NCBI GenBank assembly: GCA_039621445.1
Contig: CP154956.1
Span: forward strand, 22,846,588 to 22,910,587
Length of the DNA: 64,000 nt
Reading direction: 5' to 3'
Source: Euglena gracilis
Taxonomy: Eukaryota; Euglenida; Euglenophyceae; Euglenales
A program made the translations under genes and the position numbers. The notes under the pieces were generated by a model that saw only the letters and a list, made by a program, of their open reading frames with translations, did not search any database and had not been told where the DNA came from. Positions 20,876 through 32,061 of the stretch are shown here, piece by piece (position 1 is the stretch's first letter; each line of letters begins with the position of its first letter).

Positions 20876-21778
20876 CCCCGTCAACTCCTCGAGGACAGGC
20901 GGTGCCCTGTGGAGGTGCCTTGCCGATGGAGGGCCTGGAGGAGGACAGCCGTGGTCGCACTCGGGATGCAAGCGAGCTCACCCCGGAGAAGCCGGCGCTG
21001 AAGAAGCCAGTGCGCGCTGCCTCGGAGGGGACGAGGCGCGATGACTGAGTACTTGCTGTCGGGGGCTGCTGCCCCCCCTGGAGGAGTCCCGGCCTCGGTG
21101 CTGCGGGTCGGAACCCGGAAAATGAGCCAATGGATCGCCGCGAAGGTGTCCATGGTGGCTGCCTTAGTGTCGGCCGACGTGCTGGCTGTGCAGGAGACGC
21201 ACCTGGCGCAGGTGCCGCTGCTCTCCGCCCACACGACGGCCGCTAATGCGGGTCTTCTTCTGCCGCATGGGCGCCCTGTGCAGGCCGCCAATCGCTCCGA
21301 GCATGGGAAGTAACGCTTCCTAACGTAACGGGCTTCCTCTGGCGCCAGGGCATCGCCATCCTGCGCGCCATGCCGGCCTGCCCAGCGTGGCGTCGCGTGC
21401 ACGCGATGCGGCGCCTGCACGGGGTTCGTCTTGCCCCACGTCCTGGACTGCCGCTGGGGCTGCTTTTGCTGTCCGTGTACGCGCCCCTCTCCCACGAAGC
21501 AGAGCGCCGCCCATTCGACCTGGAGGTCAAAGCACTGGCTTTCGCCCTGGACATGCAGGTGCCCACTCGGCTGCATGGCGACTTCAATGGGTCCGTGAGC
21601 CCGGCAACCGACTACCTCAACTCCGGTCGAAGTCCACCCTGCGGCCTCCTCGCCGATCTGCTGGGTCCTGGTCGTCCCTGGGTCGACGTGCATCGCCTGC
21701 TGCTGCCAGCGCCGCTGCCCTTCACCTACCACGAGTCCGGCCCTGGAGGATCGACAATGGCTTCACGGATCGACCTGG
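20743..21778 (+). pseudogene. LINE AP-endonuclease region (5' part)
   Basis: An upstream reading frame (20743-21048) encodes a Pro/Ala/Arg-rich segment of no known fold. The endonuclease begins near 21100 (VSADVLAVQETHL, catalytic Glu region). After a frameshift or stop near 21310 it continues (LLLLSVYAPL, LHGDFNGSV, PFTYHESG, MASRIDL), giving the DFN and SRID motifs of the exonuclease-endonuclease-phosphatase fold. This enzyme nicks target DNA for target-primed reverse transcription. It is broken by a frame change and by element C. Confidence 0.8.
21774..21778 (+). repeat. Target site duplication CCTGG of element C (left copy)
   Basis: CCTGG at 21774-21778 is repeated at 37220-37224, directly outside the two LTRs of C. 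Removing C and one copy restores the LINE frame. This proves insertion into the LINE and fixes the LTR boundaries. Confidence 0.9.
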
Positions 21779-22211
21779 AGTGTACGTCCCACCCCGGCTT
21801 TTCTACTTATGCTTTCCTCCCGAAAAGCCCGTGGGGGGAGTAACAATAAAATTTGCTTCCCTTTTCCCCTTTTGAATGCAAAGCACACAAGCAGAAGAAT
21901 TGGTGGCTCCGCAGTACCTTATATGAAAGTGACTGTTGCTCTTTCGAGCTTTTTAAAAGAAAGAAATAAAACTTGTATTCAATTGGGTCTTCGCCCTCAG
22001 AGCTCTAAAAGAGAATTGCAAAGCACCAAACCCAATAACCTTGAATTAGGAACCAGTTACTTTCGCTCAGCTTTCGCTAGCTCTGGGATCCTCTCTTTGT
22101 CTTATGGTTTAACCATGCCACTGTGTACAGCCCGGTCGTAGCCAGATTGTGGGCCGTAGCCCATTGTATCTGGTACACAGTGCCATGGCAGAATGGCTGC
22201 CTGGTACACAT
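21779..22211 (-). repeat. 3' LTR of element C (433 bp)
   Basis: On the minus strand it starts TGTGTACCAGGCAGCC and ends GGGACGTACACT. It contains a TATA-like TCATATAAGG on the minus strand near 21925. It matches 36788-37219 with about 20 differences by eye, and also the LTR at 45629-46056. Confidence 0.9.
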
Positions 22212-22221
22212 CCCCCTCCAA
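22212..22221 (-). other. Polypurine tract of element C
   Basis: On the minus strand TTGGAGGGGGA lies directly before the 3' LTR, preceded by the GGGC-AGA-GCCC mini-hairpin and the GAAATCGGGC block shared by A, D and family B. Confidence 0.8.
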
Positions 22222-22593
22222 GGGCTCTGCCCGATTTCCCGTCTGGACCAGGCCAGTCGGGATGCCAGGCACAGTCCCAGGTTCAGGGAGACAGTACCAG
22301 GATACCATGGTCTGGTTCCCAATTACTTTTACCGCGTTTGGAGCACAAAGTGCAAAAGAATTCTGGCGCGCATGCTGTGCTACGTGTGTCTTCTTACTTG
22401 ACACAGTAGTGTCTTTGTGGTCTTGAATCTTCGCGATCAACGTATTATCGACCGAACGTAAGGCGATTCCGCCATTGTGTCTTGAAACGGTGTTGAACGC
22501 GATGATGAAGTGCGTATTCACGCTCGAGACTTCGCTCATTATCTGGGACTACGCCTATTTCAGCCGTAGCTGATTGTACGAGGCAGGAAACCC
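22222..22593 (-). other. 3'UTR of element C
   Basis: Matches 45244-45618 and 8419-8762 (ACGGCTGAAATAGGCGTAG, AAGACCACAAAGACACTAC, AGAATTCTTTTGCGC). No coding potential recognised. Confidence 0.7.
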
Positions 22594-25500
22594 TCAACGT
22601 TTGTCGGTTTCCTTGACGTACTCACCCATGTGTGGCTCTTGTACCAAGGTCATTTCAGTTGGACGTAAGTCTAAGGTATCCTTGTCAGGACCATCCATGT
22701 TGATTCGTGGGATAACCCAACTTTTGACTTCTTGGATTTCCTTTGGCAGTTCGGTTTTCAGCGTTTCAGCTCGGTTGTGGAGGTACATCTGCAAATTTTC
22801 CCAGAAAACTCTCGGCAAAGTTGCAGGCCATACGCAATAGTTCCATCTTGGATGGTTTGCTGGTATCTGTGGTGGCATCCCAGGCACAGCGTTGAAATCA
22901 ACGTTGTGCGCTCGGGATGCACAGGCACAGCGGGTTATGTGTGGTTTCAGAATGGTACCAACCCATTCTGAGTAATGTTTGTAACCATATCGTTCGGGTC
23001 GGTAGTCAGGCAATAACCATCGTTTTGTGGTTCAGACACTGTTGAAGGCTTTGTAAAGAGTGGGTAAATGACTGGTTTCCAGTCGTCATCATTGAAGAGT
23101 AAGGGGAATCGTGCTTTTGTTCTTTCCACAGCAAGTCTGGTTCCACCGGAATCAGTTTGGAAGTCAAAGGCGATTCCGCCGCGGTCAAAAGCCTCAGCTT
23201 TCTTGAAGCTTTTGTGTTGGTACATTTGTCGTTCTGTTTTGTAGAAATTGGGTGGATCTTTCAGAACGTCCTCGCTTCCGGGTACGATCTTGAGAATTCG
23301 GCCATCTGCGGGCAAATAAATGTCTGCCCGTAGGCAGTTGACACAAAAAAATGGTACGTCACGGCCTCTGTCCTCTTCCGACCACCGGAAGTTGTTCAGT
23401 TTTGTCCAGGCAAGGATGCAATCACCGCAAATCAAAGCGGCTGCATTTGGAACGAATTCATTGTGATAATACTTTTCCGTTTGTTTTTGGCATAACAGAC
23501 ATGCACAGCTGGCATGCTGTTACGAAGGTTGTGACAGACCGTACAGATCCAGGTTGTTTGGCCATTCGGCCTATTGTCAAACAAGAAGGTTTTTCCTCAA
23601 GGCATTGGGCAAACACTCTTGGTGACCTCGCATTGTAGAGTCGCCAGATGTGACGGACATAGTAGTTATGCTTCTGGTCATTGAAGAAGAGTGGTTCAAT
23701 CCAGTTGTTCAACAAAATACCGCGTTCGCGGGCTGATTGTATCATGGCAATGCGTTCTTCGACGCTCGGCAGGTTGGAGATAATGTCCTCTTGCCAAAGA
23801 GTGGCATTATCGTCAACCGGCATCTTTTCCTCTTGCGAGGTCTCAGACGTTGTATCTTGTCGAGTTCTACCTCGGAGGGTAGAAGTGACCCGGCTTTTCC
23901 CGGACATTTCGGTATATGTTGGTGCTGGTGTGGTAGCAGCTGAGGTCTTCGCCCGCTTTCCTGATTTGCTACCACTCCCAGGTGGAGGTGGTTTTGGTTC
24001 GTTGTGTCGTTCAGCAGGTTTGCACGGTTCCGCAGGCTGTGGTTTAGCCTTAGTCTTACTGCCTTTCTCTTTCCGCTGTGGCGGCAGGGGGCGTTCTGCA
24101 GGCGACTTTGGAGCAGGTTTGACCGCTGGTGTGGTGGTAGGTGGTACGTCAGGTACGTCCGCACCGCCTGTTCAGGTGTGTGTACCACTACGGGTGTTGT
24201 GTCATGTGGTGGTGTTGTTTCGCCTGTAGTCGATTCCGTGATTGTCACCACTTCGGGTGTTTGGACATCAGGAGTAGAGCTGGCCGCGTCTGCTGCCAGT
24301 GCTGTGGTGGAAGCCGTAGCTTCTTGTGTTGGTTCCTCGCCATGTCCCGTGTCACGGGGACTTCGCGTCAAATAAGAAGACCTCCATCGCACCATTGCAA
24401 CCATCGAGGCTACGCCACTTCGGACGCTTCCGAGGACGCGTTCGGCAGCGCGTCCAACTTGTTGTGGTATGAGTATAAAGTCGTCTGGATCTTGGTATCT
24501 GTCGATACCTTCCCGTTGTTGCCTTGTGATCAGTTCGCGAAATGTGATTATCTCAGCATCAGTTACTTCCTGTCCAGGTTCCGCATGTGCAGGAGTAGAT
24601 GGAACCACGTCTGAAGAAGGCGCTGCAGCCGTTGTGGAGTCTGCCGGCACTTCGGCCTTTGTAAATTCTGCAGGCGCGTCAGGTTCCGCGATTTCTTGTA
24701 AGGATCGTTGAACGTTGGACGGGATCGGCAGGTCATCATTGTCCTGACGATCACGTTGCGCCTGCGCGCTTTGTGGATCGTCGTCCAAACGACGACGTTG
24801 TGTGTCTGGCGTTGGACGTGTTTGAGGCGGTGTTGCAAACTCCGGTCCACGTGGACGTTTGTGCGCGTCAACGTTGTATGGTTTTGCTGGGGCCGTCAAA
24901 TGTTGTAGAGCTTCCTTGTAGGTGGCGCGTCGTTGTGCTGGCGACTCAAACCTGGGTTGACCCGAGAAAGGTTGTCCCGGTTCAACAGGTGGTTGTGTCT
25001 GTTCAGCCGAAGCCAGTTGTGAGGGTGTTGTGACAGGAGGTGCTCGAACGGGAATTGTAGATTATGCGGGTGCTTTTGCACGTGCCGACTGCGCGGCTTG
25101 AGCAGGAGGTCCTGTTCTTTGTATAGGTACAGATTGGTTTGAACCTGCTGCTGATGCGGCAGGCTGCGTAGATGTTGATTGTGCAGTCGAAACTGCTTGT
25201 ACCGGTTTTGTTTGTGGTGCCGGAGTAGGTTGAGCTACTGGCCGTACAAGATTCGACGCCGAACCGAGTTGTTCCATTGGACCAGGTGGTGTGGTGGTGC
25301 ATTCACGCGCAAAACTTCGGGTAGTGCCCAGGTGGGTATACCCAAAATTTTGGAGTTTGGACCCATGCCATCCATTATCACTCCTTTCACGTTGATGGCT
25401 CCCAAATGGGATCCAAGTTCGTAAATTTTGTCGAGGGGAAGGTACTGTTCGCCTTTGGTTGTGTAAGCGAAATCCGCAGATTGTGGTACTCGTTCATAGT

Positions 25501-26811
25501 GAATATTGTCCACTACGGGACGCAGGAGTTTTTCTCCGACAACCCGTATCGCTGTCGGCTCCGGCAGCGGTACGGCGGGGGTTGTCGGTGGTTGCGGTTG
25601 AGATTGTACCGATGGTTGAGTTTGTACGGGTTGTGGTGGTTGAGGGGCCGGTTGAGGTGATTCGTCTGTTTCCATGGTTTACTCTGGCTCTGGTTCTGCC
25701 GTTGTATACTTGTCATAAGGCTCTTCGGCCATCTCGTCGGTATAGTTGTCGTCTGGCTCTTCGGCCTCCATAGCGTATTGTGATTGCATACCAGCCTCCC
25801 AGTTCCGGGCAGGTGGCTTGCGTGGGGGAGAGGAGAAACGTTGTTATGGTAAGTATATTGGTTATTGCATTTGGGTATCACCCATCTCACTTTCTGTGAG
25901 TTCTGGGGTATAGCGACGCATGTGTTCCGCGTAAGCACCCACTGGGTGCACTCCGCGGAGCACAGGCGGGACCAGGACTCCCAGGTCCCTGAGGGTTACG
26001 TTGTCTGGAAATCCGGATTCTCCGGGTTGGAAGAAGATTCTACCCGCTATCGTACTCTGGGACCACATGTCCCAGGTGGCGATAGGCTTGTTGGCGATTG
26101 CAAGCAATTGTCGGCCGTACGAATCCCACATCACTCGGATGAAGGAATCCGGTCTGTCCTCTGCGCACGTGCGCAGAGCGTTACAAATTGTTTCTGTTGA
26201 AGCCGTTGCCAGTTCACCCTTGTACTTGGGGAACCGAGCAGAACGGGAGCGGCATACTGCCTTTGTGGAGGTTCTGGTTGTGTGGCATACTGCCCTTGTG
26301 GCGGTTGTGCGGGATTGTGGCGGTTGTTCAGATTGGATATATTGTTGTTCTACCGCCGCAAAAGCAGCGCGTTGGCTACTGCTACTAGCCAGATCGTATC
26401 TCCTCGGGGGCCGCGGTTGCGGCACCGCAAACTGTTCATAGGCAGATTCCGTTTGTTGTGGAATCATAGGTTGAGATTGTAAGCCACCAAGTGTCGTTTG
26501 TTCTGGGGCAACATGTGGAACTGCATGTTGAGTCACAGGGGGATTTGCCACTACGGGCCTTGCTTGCCGGAGCAGCTTGTAACGGAGGGGCTGCCACTGT
26601 GGGTCTTGCTGCCGAAGCAGCTTGTACATGCCGAACGGGGACTTGCCCTCCACAAGGGAGTGCAAGTCCTCGTCCTCCCGAAGGAGGTTGTTGGTGAGGG
26701 GGTCCTCCCGTAGGAGGTAGTCCAGGGGGAACATACGGTTGGGAGGATGGAGGACAGGTCCCCTTCCTCCAGTATTCATCTTGAAAAAACCAGATAGTAG
26801 CAAGTGCTGAG
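22594..26811 (-). pseudogene. Third ORF of element C (broken, middle block deleted)
   Basis: The first ATG after the splice acceptor begins MNTGGRGP near 26783. Read on the minus strand: N-terminal Gln/Pro/Arg-rich part; first conserved block at about 26210-25880 (ICNALRTCAEDRPDSF, WDMWSQSTIAGRIFF, NVTLRDLGVLVPPVL); linker (25700-24900). Then a deletion joins VQRSL directly to PDAPAEF, removing the GFWELWFWLG-type middle block. The Thr/Pro linker follows (24600-23900). The third block is VEERIAMIQSARERGILLNNWIEPLFF (23790-23690), a broken zinc region (23600-23330; ICGDC then W, CVNC) and the C-terminal part ending PTEMTLVQEPHMGEY (stop at 22594). It carries several stops. Confidence 0.8.
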
Positions 26812-26836
26812 CTGTGGGGAAACAGAGAAGAAAGGT
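26812..26836 (-). promoter_or_regulatory. Putative 3' splice acceptor before third ORF (element C)
   Basis: Minus-strand pyrimidine run (TTTCTTCTCTGTTTCCCCACAG) ending at 26812. The first ATG after it is the third-ORF start (MNTGGRGP). Same position as in A, D and the inverted family-B copy. Confidence 0.5.
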
Positions 26837-26906
26837 ATTGTACGGTAACATTGTACGCATGCAACCAAGTGTACACAAACACAAAAATATTTGTATGTTT
26901 GCAATA

Positions 26907-28458
26907 CGCGCAGACGCCGCTGACAACCTACTTGACAATTTTCCTGTCTCGTGCATTTGGCGGCGGATGCCGATAGCCCCTGTACGGGGAAAACTACAAC
27001 GCGGCAGAATGCCGGGCCCTCGCCGGGTCACGCGATCCGAATCCCCATCCCCTCTCTTCTTTCGAGAATGTGATTATTCCAAAGGTGATTTTTACAATGA
27101 TGTCGTACAAAGATTGCGTAATGGTGAATTGGTTGAGAATTATACCTTATCGCCTTTACGTTTGACTTTCGGAATGATACCGGTTACAAGTACAGTATAC
27201 CCTGTGACTTGGTTGATGACGTACTTTTATGTTATCACAACCAAGGTCACCCTGGGTTCCCCAAACTTCTTTTTTTGGTTGGTCGCAGGTACTGTACAAC
27301 CCTGACCAAAAAGAGATTTGTACAAGCGCTGTTTACAAATTTCGCAACGGTGCCAAATTTGTCAAGCTGTAAAACCGCGCAGAGGTACCCCCCCTGGTAC
27401 GATGGACTTCTTCCCCGTACCAAATGACATTTTTACATCCCTCTGCATGGATTTTCCGGAACTTGAACCTTGCAAAGGAACAGATGACAAAATTTACGAT
27501 CACATCCTCATTTTCGTCAGTCGGCTGAGTGGGTACATTGTAGCCATTCCATGCCAGAAAGCAGGGTTGACAGCACTAGTTTTGACACACATGGTTTTGA
27601 TAAGGTGCATTTGCGTCATGGGTTTACCGAATGAAATAGTGAGTGATCAAAGCCATTTGATTTCTTCTCGATTTTTTTCAACTCTTTGCGGTTTACTCGG
27701 AATTGAGCGGCATTATTCCATTATTTATCATCAAAAAGGCAATGGTCGTGCTGAAGCGGCAGTGAAAGCTGTAGTCAACATGCTACGACTTTCACTGGCC
27801 GAATCGCACAACGCCTGGCTACAAGTACTACCCTGCTGTTTATTTTATATTAACACTTTACCGGGGTTGACACTACAATACTCACAGTACAAGATCGTCT
27901 TCGGACGCGATCACCCAGCCATTGACGACATCCCGTCAGAACGACCTGCTCGTTCTAGCGGGAGTTGCGAAACATGGTTCTCTGAACTGGAATCATTGCG
28001 CACGAATGTGCAAAAGTGCGTAGTCGCTATACACTTACAAAAACAAAAACAATTCTTACAAAATTACAAATCACCGATATGCAACCTGGTGACCGCGTGT
28101 GGGTTCGGAAAACTAGAACCCGCATGCAATCAACGAAGTTGGACCCTCTCTGGATTGGACCATGTGAGATCCTCGATCGGTTGGGTACAAATTGGCGCTA
28201 TAAAGTCGCTTTACCCAACGGTGTCGAGGATGTGCACGTGGATGACTTCAAACCATACCTGACTGCACCAAACGGTAAAGCCATACCCTGTCTCTACTTC
28301 AAACCACGGTCAAAACTGCCTGAGATAGATGATTTGTCCATAGCAGGGACTTTCGACAAAATGTATAATGGGCGGATGCCAAACCATTTTTTCCCTAGCG
28401 AAGGTCTTTTCGCTAAAGGACTACGGTCCTATACAACCGATTTTTACACTTTTATTCG
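26907..28458 (+). pseudogene. pol: Inverted integrase block inside element C
   Basis: Lies on the plus strand within a minus-strand element. It holds the pol part after RNase H (DAADNLLDNFPVS, RRITR-type basic stretch, YSKGDFYNDVVQRLRNGELVENYTL split over frames) and integrase. The core is SLCMDFPELEPCKGTDDKIYD and MGLPNEIVSDQSHLISSRF in a 314-aa ORF at 27318-28262, with YHQKGNGRAEAAVK. The GPY/F part follows in the next frame (28016-28330; RTRMQSTKLDPLWIGPCEIL, DDFKPYL). The chromodomain is deleted: LPEIDD is joined to spacer sequence near 28336. The outer ends match the gene order if the block is flipped. Confidence 0.85.
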
Positions 28459-29943
28459 TCGGCTTCGCGACTTCCGTGGAACGTGGCATCACCCTCGTCA
28501 GGGTTACCAGGGTAATGCCAGGGTGCACGTTAAATTGGGTCAGCGACTTTTTGAGTATGACCTGGTGTGTAAACTACCACCAGGTTGAATTGAAAAATTC
28601 GTGCCATCGGCATCTTCGGCCAACTGAGGACATGGCTTTGTTCAAGTCTTCGGTGCTCCAGTGTTGGAGAGACTCATGGTCTGTCAACACTAGTATTTGT
28701 ACAAGTGAACTGGCGGCCCCACTTCGGAATTTTTGTAGGATAAGGACACTGGCATACGTCTCCTTTTCTCGTATGCTCCATTTGACTTGTCCTTTTCCGT
28801 CTTCACCTTGTAGCTTTCTGCTGAAGAACGCTACAGGTCGCAGTTCGTTGGACGAGTTATGTTGACTCAACACGCCGCCGACAGAATAGTCGCTGCTGTC
28901 GACCTCCAGTACGTATGGTTTGTACGGGTCGGCAATTTCAAGTACAACGTTGTCCAACATCAGTTGTTTAATTGTCGTTAGCGATTCTCGCATTGTGTCA
29001 TCCCATTGTATCTTTGTATTGTCAGGAGCGCGATTTTTGAGTTGTCGCGTCAGTGGTACCGCGATTTTCGCGAAATCCTTCATGTAAATCGCGTAATATT
29101 GCGCTAAACCCAAAAATCCTTTTAAATGGGTGATTGTCTTGATGTTTTCAGGTGTCCACTTCTTTATAGCTTCGAGTTTGCTTGGAGATGCTCTCCTTTG
29201 TCCGTTGTTAAGATTGTGTCCGCAAAATTTTATCGTTTCGTGAAACAAATGCATTTTTTGCACTTTGACGAAAAGCAAATGTTTTTGAAACGTTGTCAGT
29301 ACGTAACGTATATCGCGGTAGTGAATATCAAGGATATCACTACCCGGATTTGTAATTGGAGGAGGTGTGCCAATCAGCACGTCATCAATGTAAACCATTG
29401 CAAAAGGTAAGTCTCGTAAAACCCATTGTATCATTCTTTGGAACATGGCTCGGCCATTCTTAACACCCGTTGGTAACACCGTCCATTGGTAAACTCCACG
29501 GGAGGTTACAAATGCGGTGTATGGTTGTGAGTTAGGGTGTAAGTGCATCTGGTGAAAACCATCCTCCAAGTCGAAAATCGACCAGAGGCGGTTTTCCGCT
29601 TGTTTTGTAATCAGGTCTTCGATAAGTGGAAACGGAAATGGATCGTATTTTGTCTGTGAGTTCAAGTAACGGTAATCCAGCACAAGTCTCCACTTCTTCT
29701 CTCCAGAAGCATCGGGAGGATTGGGTACAACAAAAGCTTGTGAGGTCCACTCGCCTTTGGATGGTATGATCCATTTTCGTTCAATCAGTTTTTCGATCAT
29801 TGTATTGAGAGCTTGTTCTCTTTCGCCTGAACAGCGAAAGAGTTTTGGGTGCATGGGCAGTGCACCTTCTTTGAGTTCGATTTTACAGACACCAAAAGGT
29901 CCGCAAATTGCAGGATCTATGTCATGGGCATAGATAGGATGTT
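28459..29943 (-). pseudogene. pol: Element C pol: reverse transcriptase and RNase H
   Basis: An open stretch of 426 aa (29854-28574) carries RT (RKWIIPSKGEWTSQAFVVP, WRLVLDYRYLNSQT, IFDLEDGFHQMHLHP, active-site YIDDV, FLGLAQYYAIYMKDF) and RNase H (YVLEVDSSDYSVGGV, REKETYASVLILQKF, TDHESLQHW, VGRRCRWHEFF). A frameshift near 28590 ends it. The next part (YTPGH-like, ADPL) is in other frames down to about 28459, where the inverted block starts. Catalytic residues look preserved, but the element is broken elsewhere. Confidence 0.9.
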
Positions 29944-32022
29944 CTAAAACGTCACTGAATTCGCGATTGATCTTTGTACATAGTTCTTGTGATTTGGGCC
30001 ACTTTCTATCACTGCGGATAGTTGGTATATTTGGTCATTCTGACCTTTATCCCGTAGGAATTTGTCAGTGTGTTCTTTTTCCCGTAGGAATTTGTCAGAG
30101 TGGTCAACAGTGCCGAATGCATCAAAGAAACAAACACGAAAAATGATTTCCTTCAATGGTTGTAACATGACACCGCCAAAATCTTCGAACAAGGGGGTGT
30201 CATTCGGTAAATCCCACTACTGAAAAGAGACATACGTCAGTTGTTGGAACAATTCCGCTTCGGGATTTATAGGAATCAGTAGCACACCGCGTGCTTGATC
30301 CCGAATGATCTTGTCAACGACAAGAGGGATAAGTTTAAGAGGTGGGTGTAGCCACAGGACCACATCGCCTCAAAACTTATCAAACGCATTTGTATGGCTT
30401 GACCACTAATTGGATAAACGAGAATGTGCTTTGCATGAGAATGCGTCAATCCCGAATTGTAGGTCCATCGACTTCGCGATTTGTGCGATTGTGGAAAACA
30501 AAGTTTCCAAAAAGCGGTATTGTCCAAAACTGAACGCATTCCAGATGTGGTTCGTGAAAACTGTTGCGGTTTCAGTCCTATGGAGGGCTGAAACACAGTT
30601 TACCGAGCCACATTGGTAATGCGATGTGTCCGAAGACACTTCATCAATCATTGTACCAAATGTATCAGGTGTGTTGTAAGAAGTACAAGTGTTATTGGCA
30701 TTCTGCCAGTTGTATGCAGGGACATTGGAGGGGTTGGCATACTGCCATTCGGGTAGAGAGAGATTGGCTTTCTTCCATTGGAGTTCCTGCTGCGGGATTC
30801 TCGTGATTCCGAACAGGGACGCGATTCCACGTTTGTCCAATTGTCGATGTACTTCAACACACAACGGGTAACAACCCGGTGTGTTGTGTTCTCGTTCAGC
30901 GGTCAGGGTAAACTCGGTACCGGTTCCGGTACCAAGTGTACTCCGGTTGTTCTGTAAAGCGATTAGTTTGGAAGGTTGAACAATACATCCACAGTCGAAA
31001 TCAGGTTGTGTGGAAATTTTCTGGCAATGTGCGCTTTGGTAGGAAGTGTCGGTCTGGTAGTGCATGTCAGTCCTGTGTAGTGTATGCATGGGGGTGTTGG
31101 AAGTTGTAGCTGCTGGGTGGTGTACAGGGTTGTCCGAAATCGACACACCTGGTGGAAAACGTAAACGTTGTGCAGCTGGGCGGATACTCGACACCGAAAT
31201 TTCTTCAGGCCTTTGGGCTTTCGCCTTGGAACCCATTGAAACGTGGGGGGTTAAGCTACTCGCTTTCCCTACCGCATCGGAAACGTGCGGTAAAAGTGTA
31301 GTGGGTAGGGGGGCAGCTTTCAATTTACCCCTAGGGTAGGAAACAGTGTTTTCGGTTGTAGAAAACGTTGTGGCAAGGCGGGGGGACACCTGGAAAGATG
31401 TCTTGGGGGAGAAATTCGGTGGTGTGGGTTGTGTGCGTGAAGTAGTGCGCAAACCGAGGGATGGGCAATCCACAATGAGGCGGTTCTGACGCAAGAACGG
31501 AAAACCCCAAATTACGTCAGACCCGCGGATACCGGATTCATAACTCCAGGTACCCACAACATTTTGTATGTGTGGGGGCTGTGAGTGGTGCTTGGGGACG
31601 ATGGGGAGGAGTATGTCTAAAAAGCATCCCAAGTCACCACCACACATGGGGATGTTGTCAGCAGTCATAATTTTGAAGGGGTACTTGGCTTTCACCAAGA
31701 GGGAGTTGGTAAATAATCCCGTTCGAAAAAGAAGGGGGCTTCGACACCCTGTGTCGACCAAAATTTTGCATTTGGTAGAAAAATGTTGTGTTCGGATTTC
31801 CGCTTGGACCAAACGTTCCATGGGGGGTACGCAAAGTGCAGGATACGGTGTAAAATTGTTGTCTCTCCAACTATTCCAGGATCCCGTTCCTACTTTGCTC
31901 AGCATTCCAGGCAGAAATTTGGAGTGGGGGGTGGGGGACCCGAAAATTTTTCGGGTACCGGCCAAAAAGGCAGATGGTTAGGGAAAGTAAGGTTGATCAG
32001 GTCCTACTTCCGTCTGTTCATC
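29944..32022 (-). pseudogene. pol: Element C pol: protease, cysteine-rich region, DAM-like domain
   Basis: A 519-aa open stretch (31965-30406) holds an aspartic protease (KCKILVDTGCRSPLLF, DTG active site; MCGGDLGCFLDILLP; RGSDVIWGFPFLRQ). A Pro/Ser/Thr linker and a cysteine-rich segment follow (SAHC, FDCGC, GCYPLC). Then comes the beginning of a DIRS-type DAM-like domain (FGQYRFLETLFSTIAQIAKS, GIDAFSCKAHSRL). After a stop it continues to about 29944 (LWLHPPLKLI, DQARGVLLIPI, EIIFRVCFFDAFG). A short direct duplication gives two HxDKFLRxK units near 30050-30105. D has the same domain order intact. Confidence 0.8.
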
Positions 32023-32061
32023 AGCCCAGAGGTCCGTGCCCACAGACCTCGGGCTCCCCTA
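32023..32061 (-). promoter_or_regulatory. gag UAG stop with downstream stem-loop (element C)
   Basis: The gag frame ends ESDLE-UAG at 32061-32059 (minus). GGG follows, then a stem with arms AGCCCGAGGTCTG and CGGACCTCTGGGCT (one bulge) and a 6-base loop TGGGCA. Compared with D, one stem C became T opposite G, so pairing is kept as a G-U wobble while the loop changed. This supports an RNA structure that helps readthrough into pol. Confidence 0.6.

Larger units (their letters stand above)
20575..21778 (+). mobile_element. LINE (non-LTR retrotransposon), 5' part
   Basis: GC-rich segment unlike its surroundings. It carries the N-terminal region and AP-endonuclease of a non-LTR retrotransposon. 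Its continuation is at 37220. Without element C and one copy of CCTGG, the frame reads on from ATGAGTC-free SRIDL into VLANAAAM, the normal end of an AP-endonuclease. This shows the LINE was intact here when C inserted. Confidence 0.85.

Noticed and set aside
29890-30200. Extra gene at the HxDKFLRxK repeat in element C
   Set aside because: Just a short direct duplication inside the pol linker.
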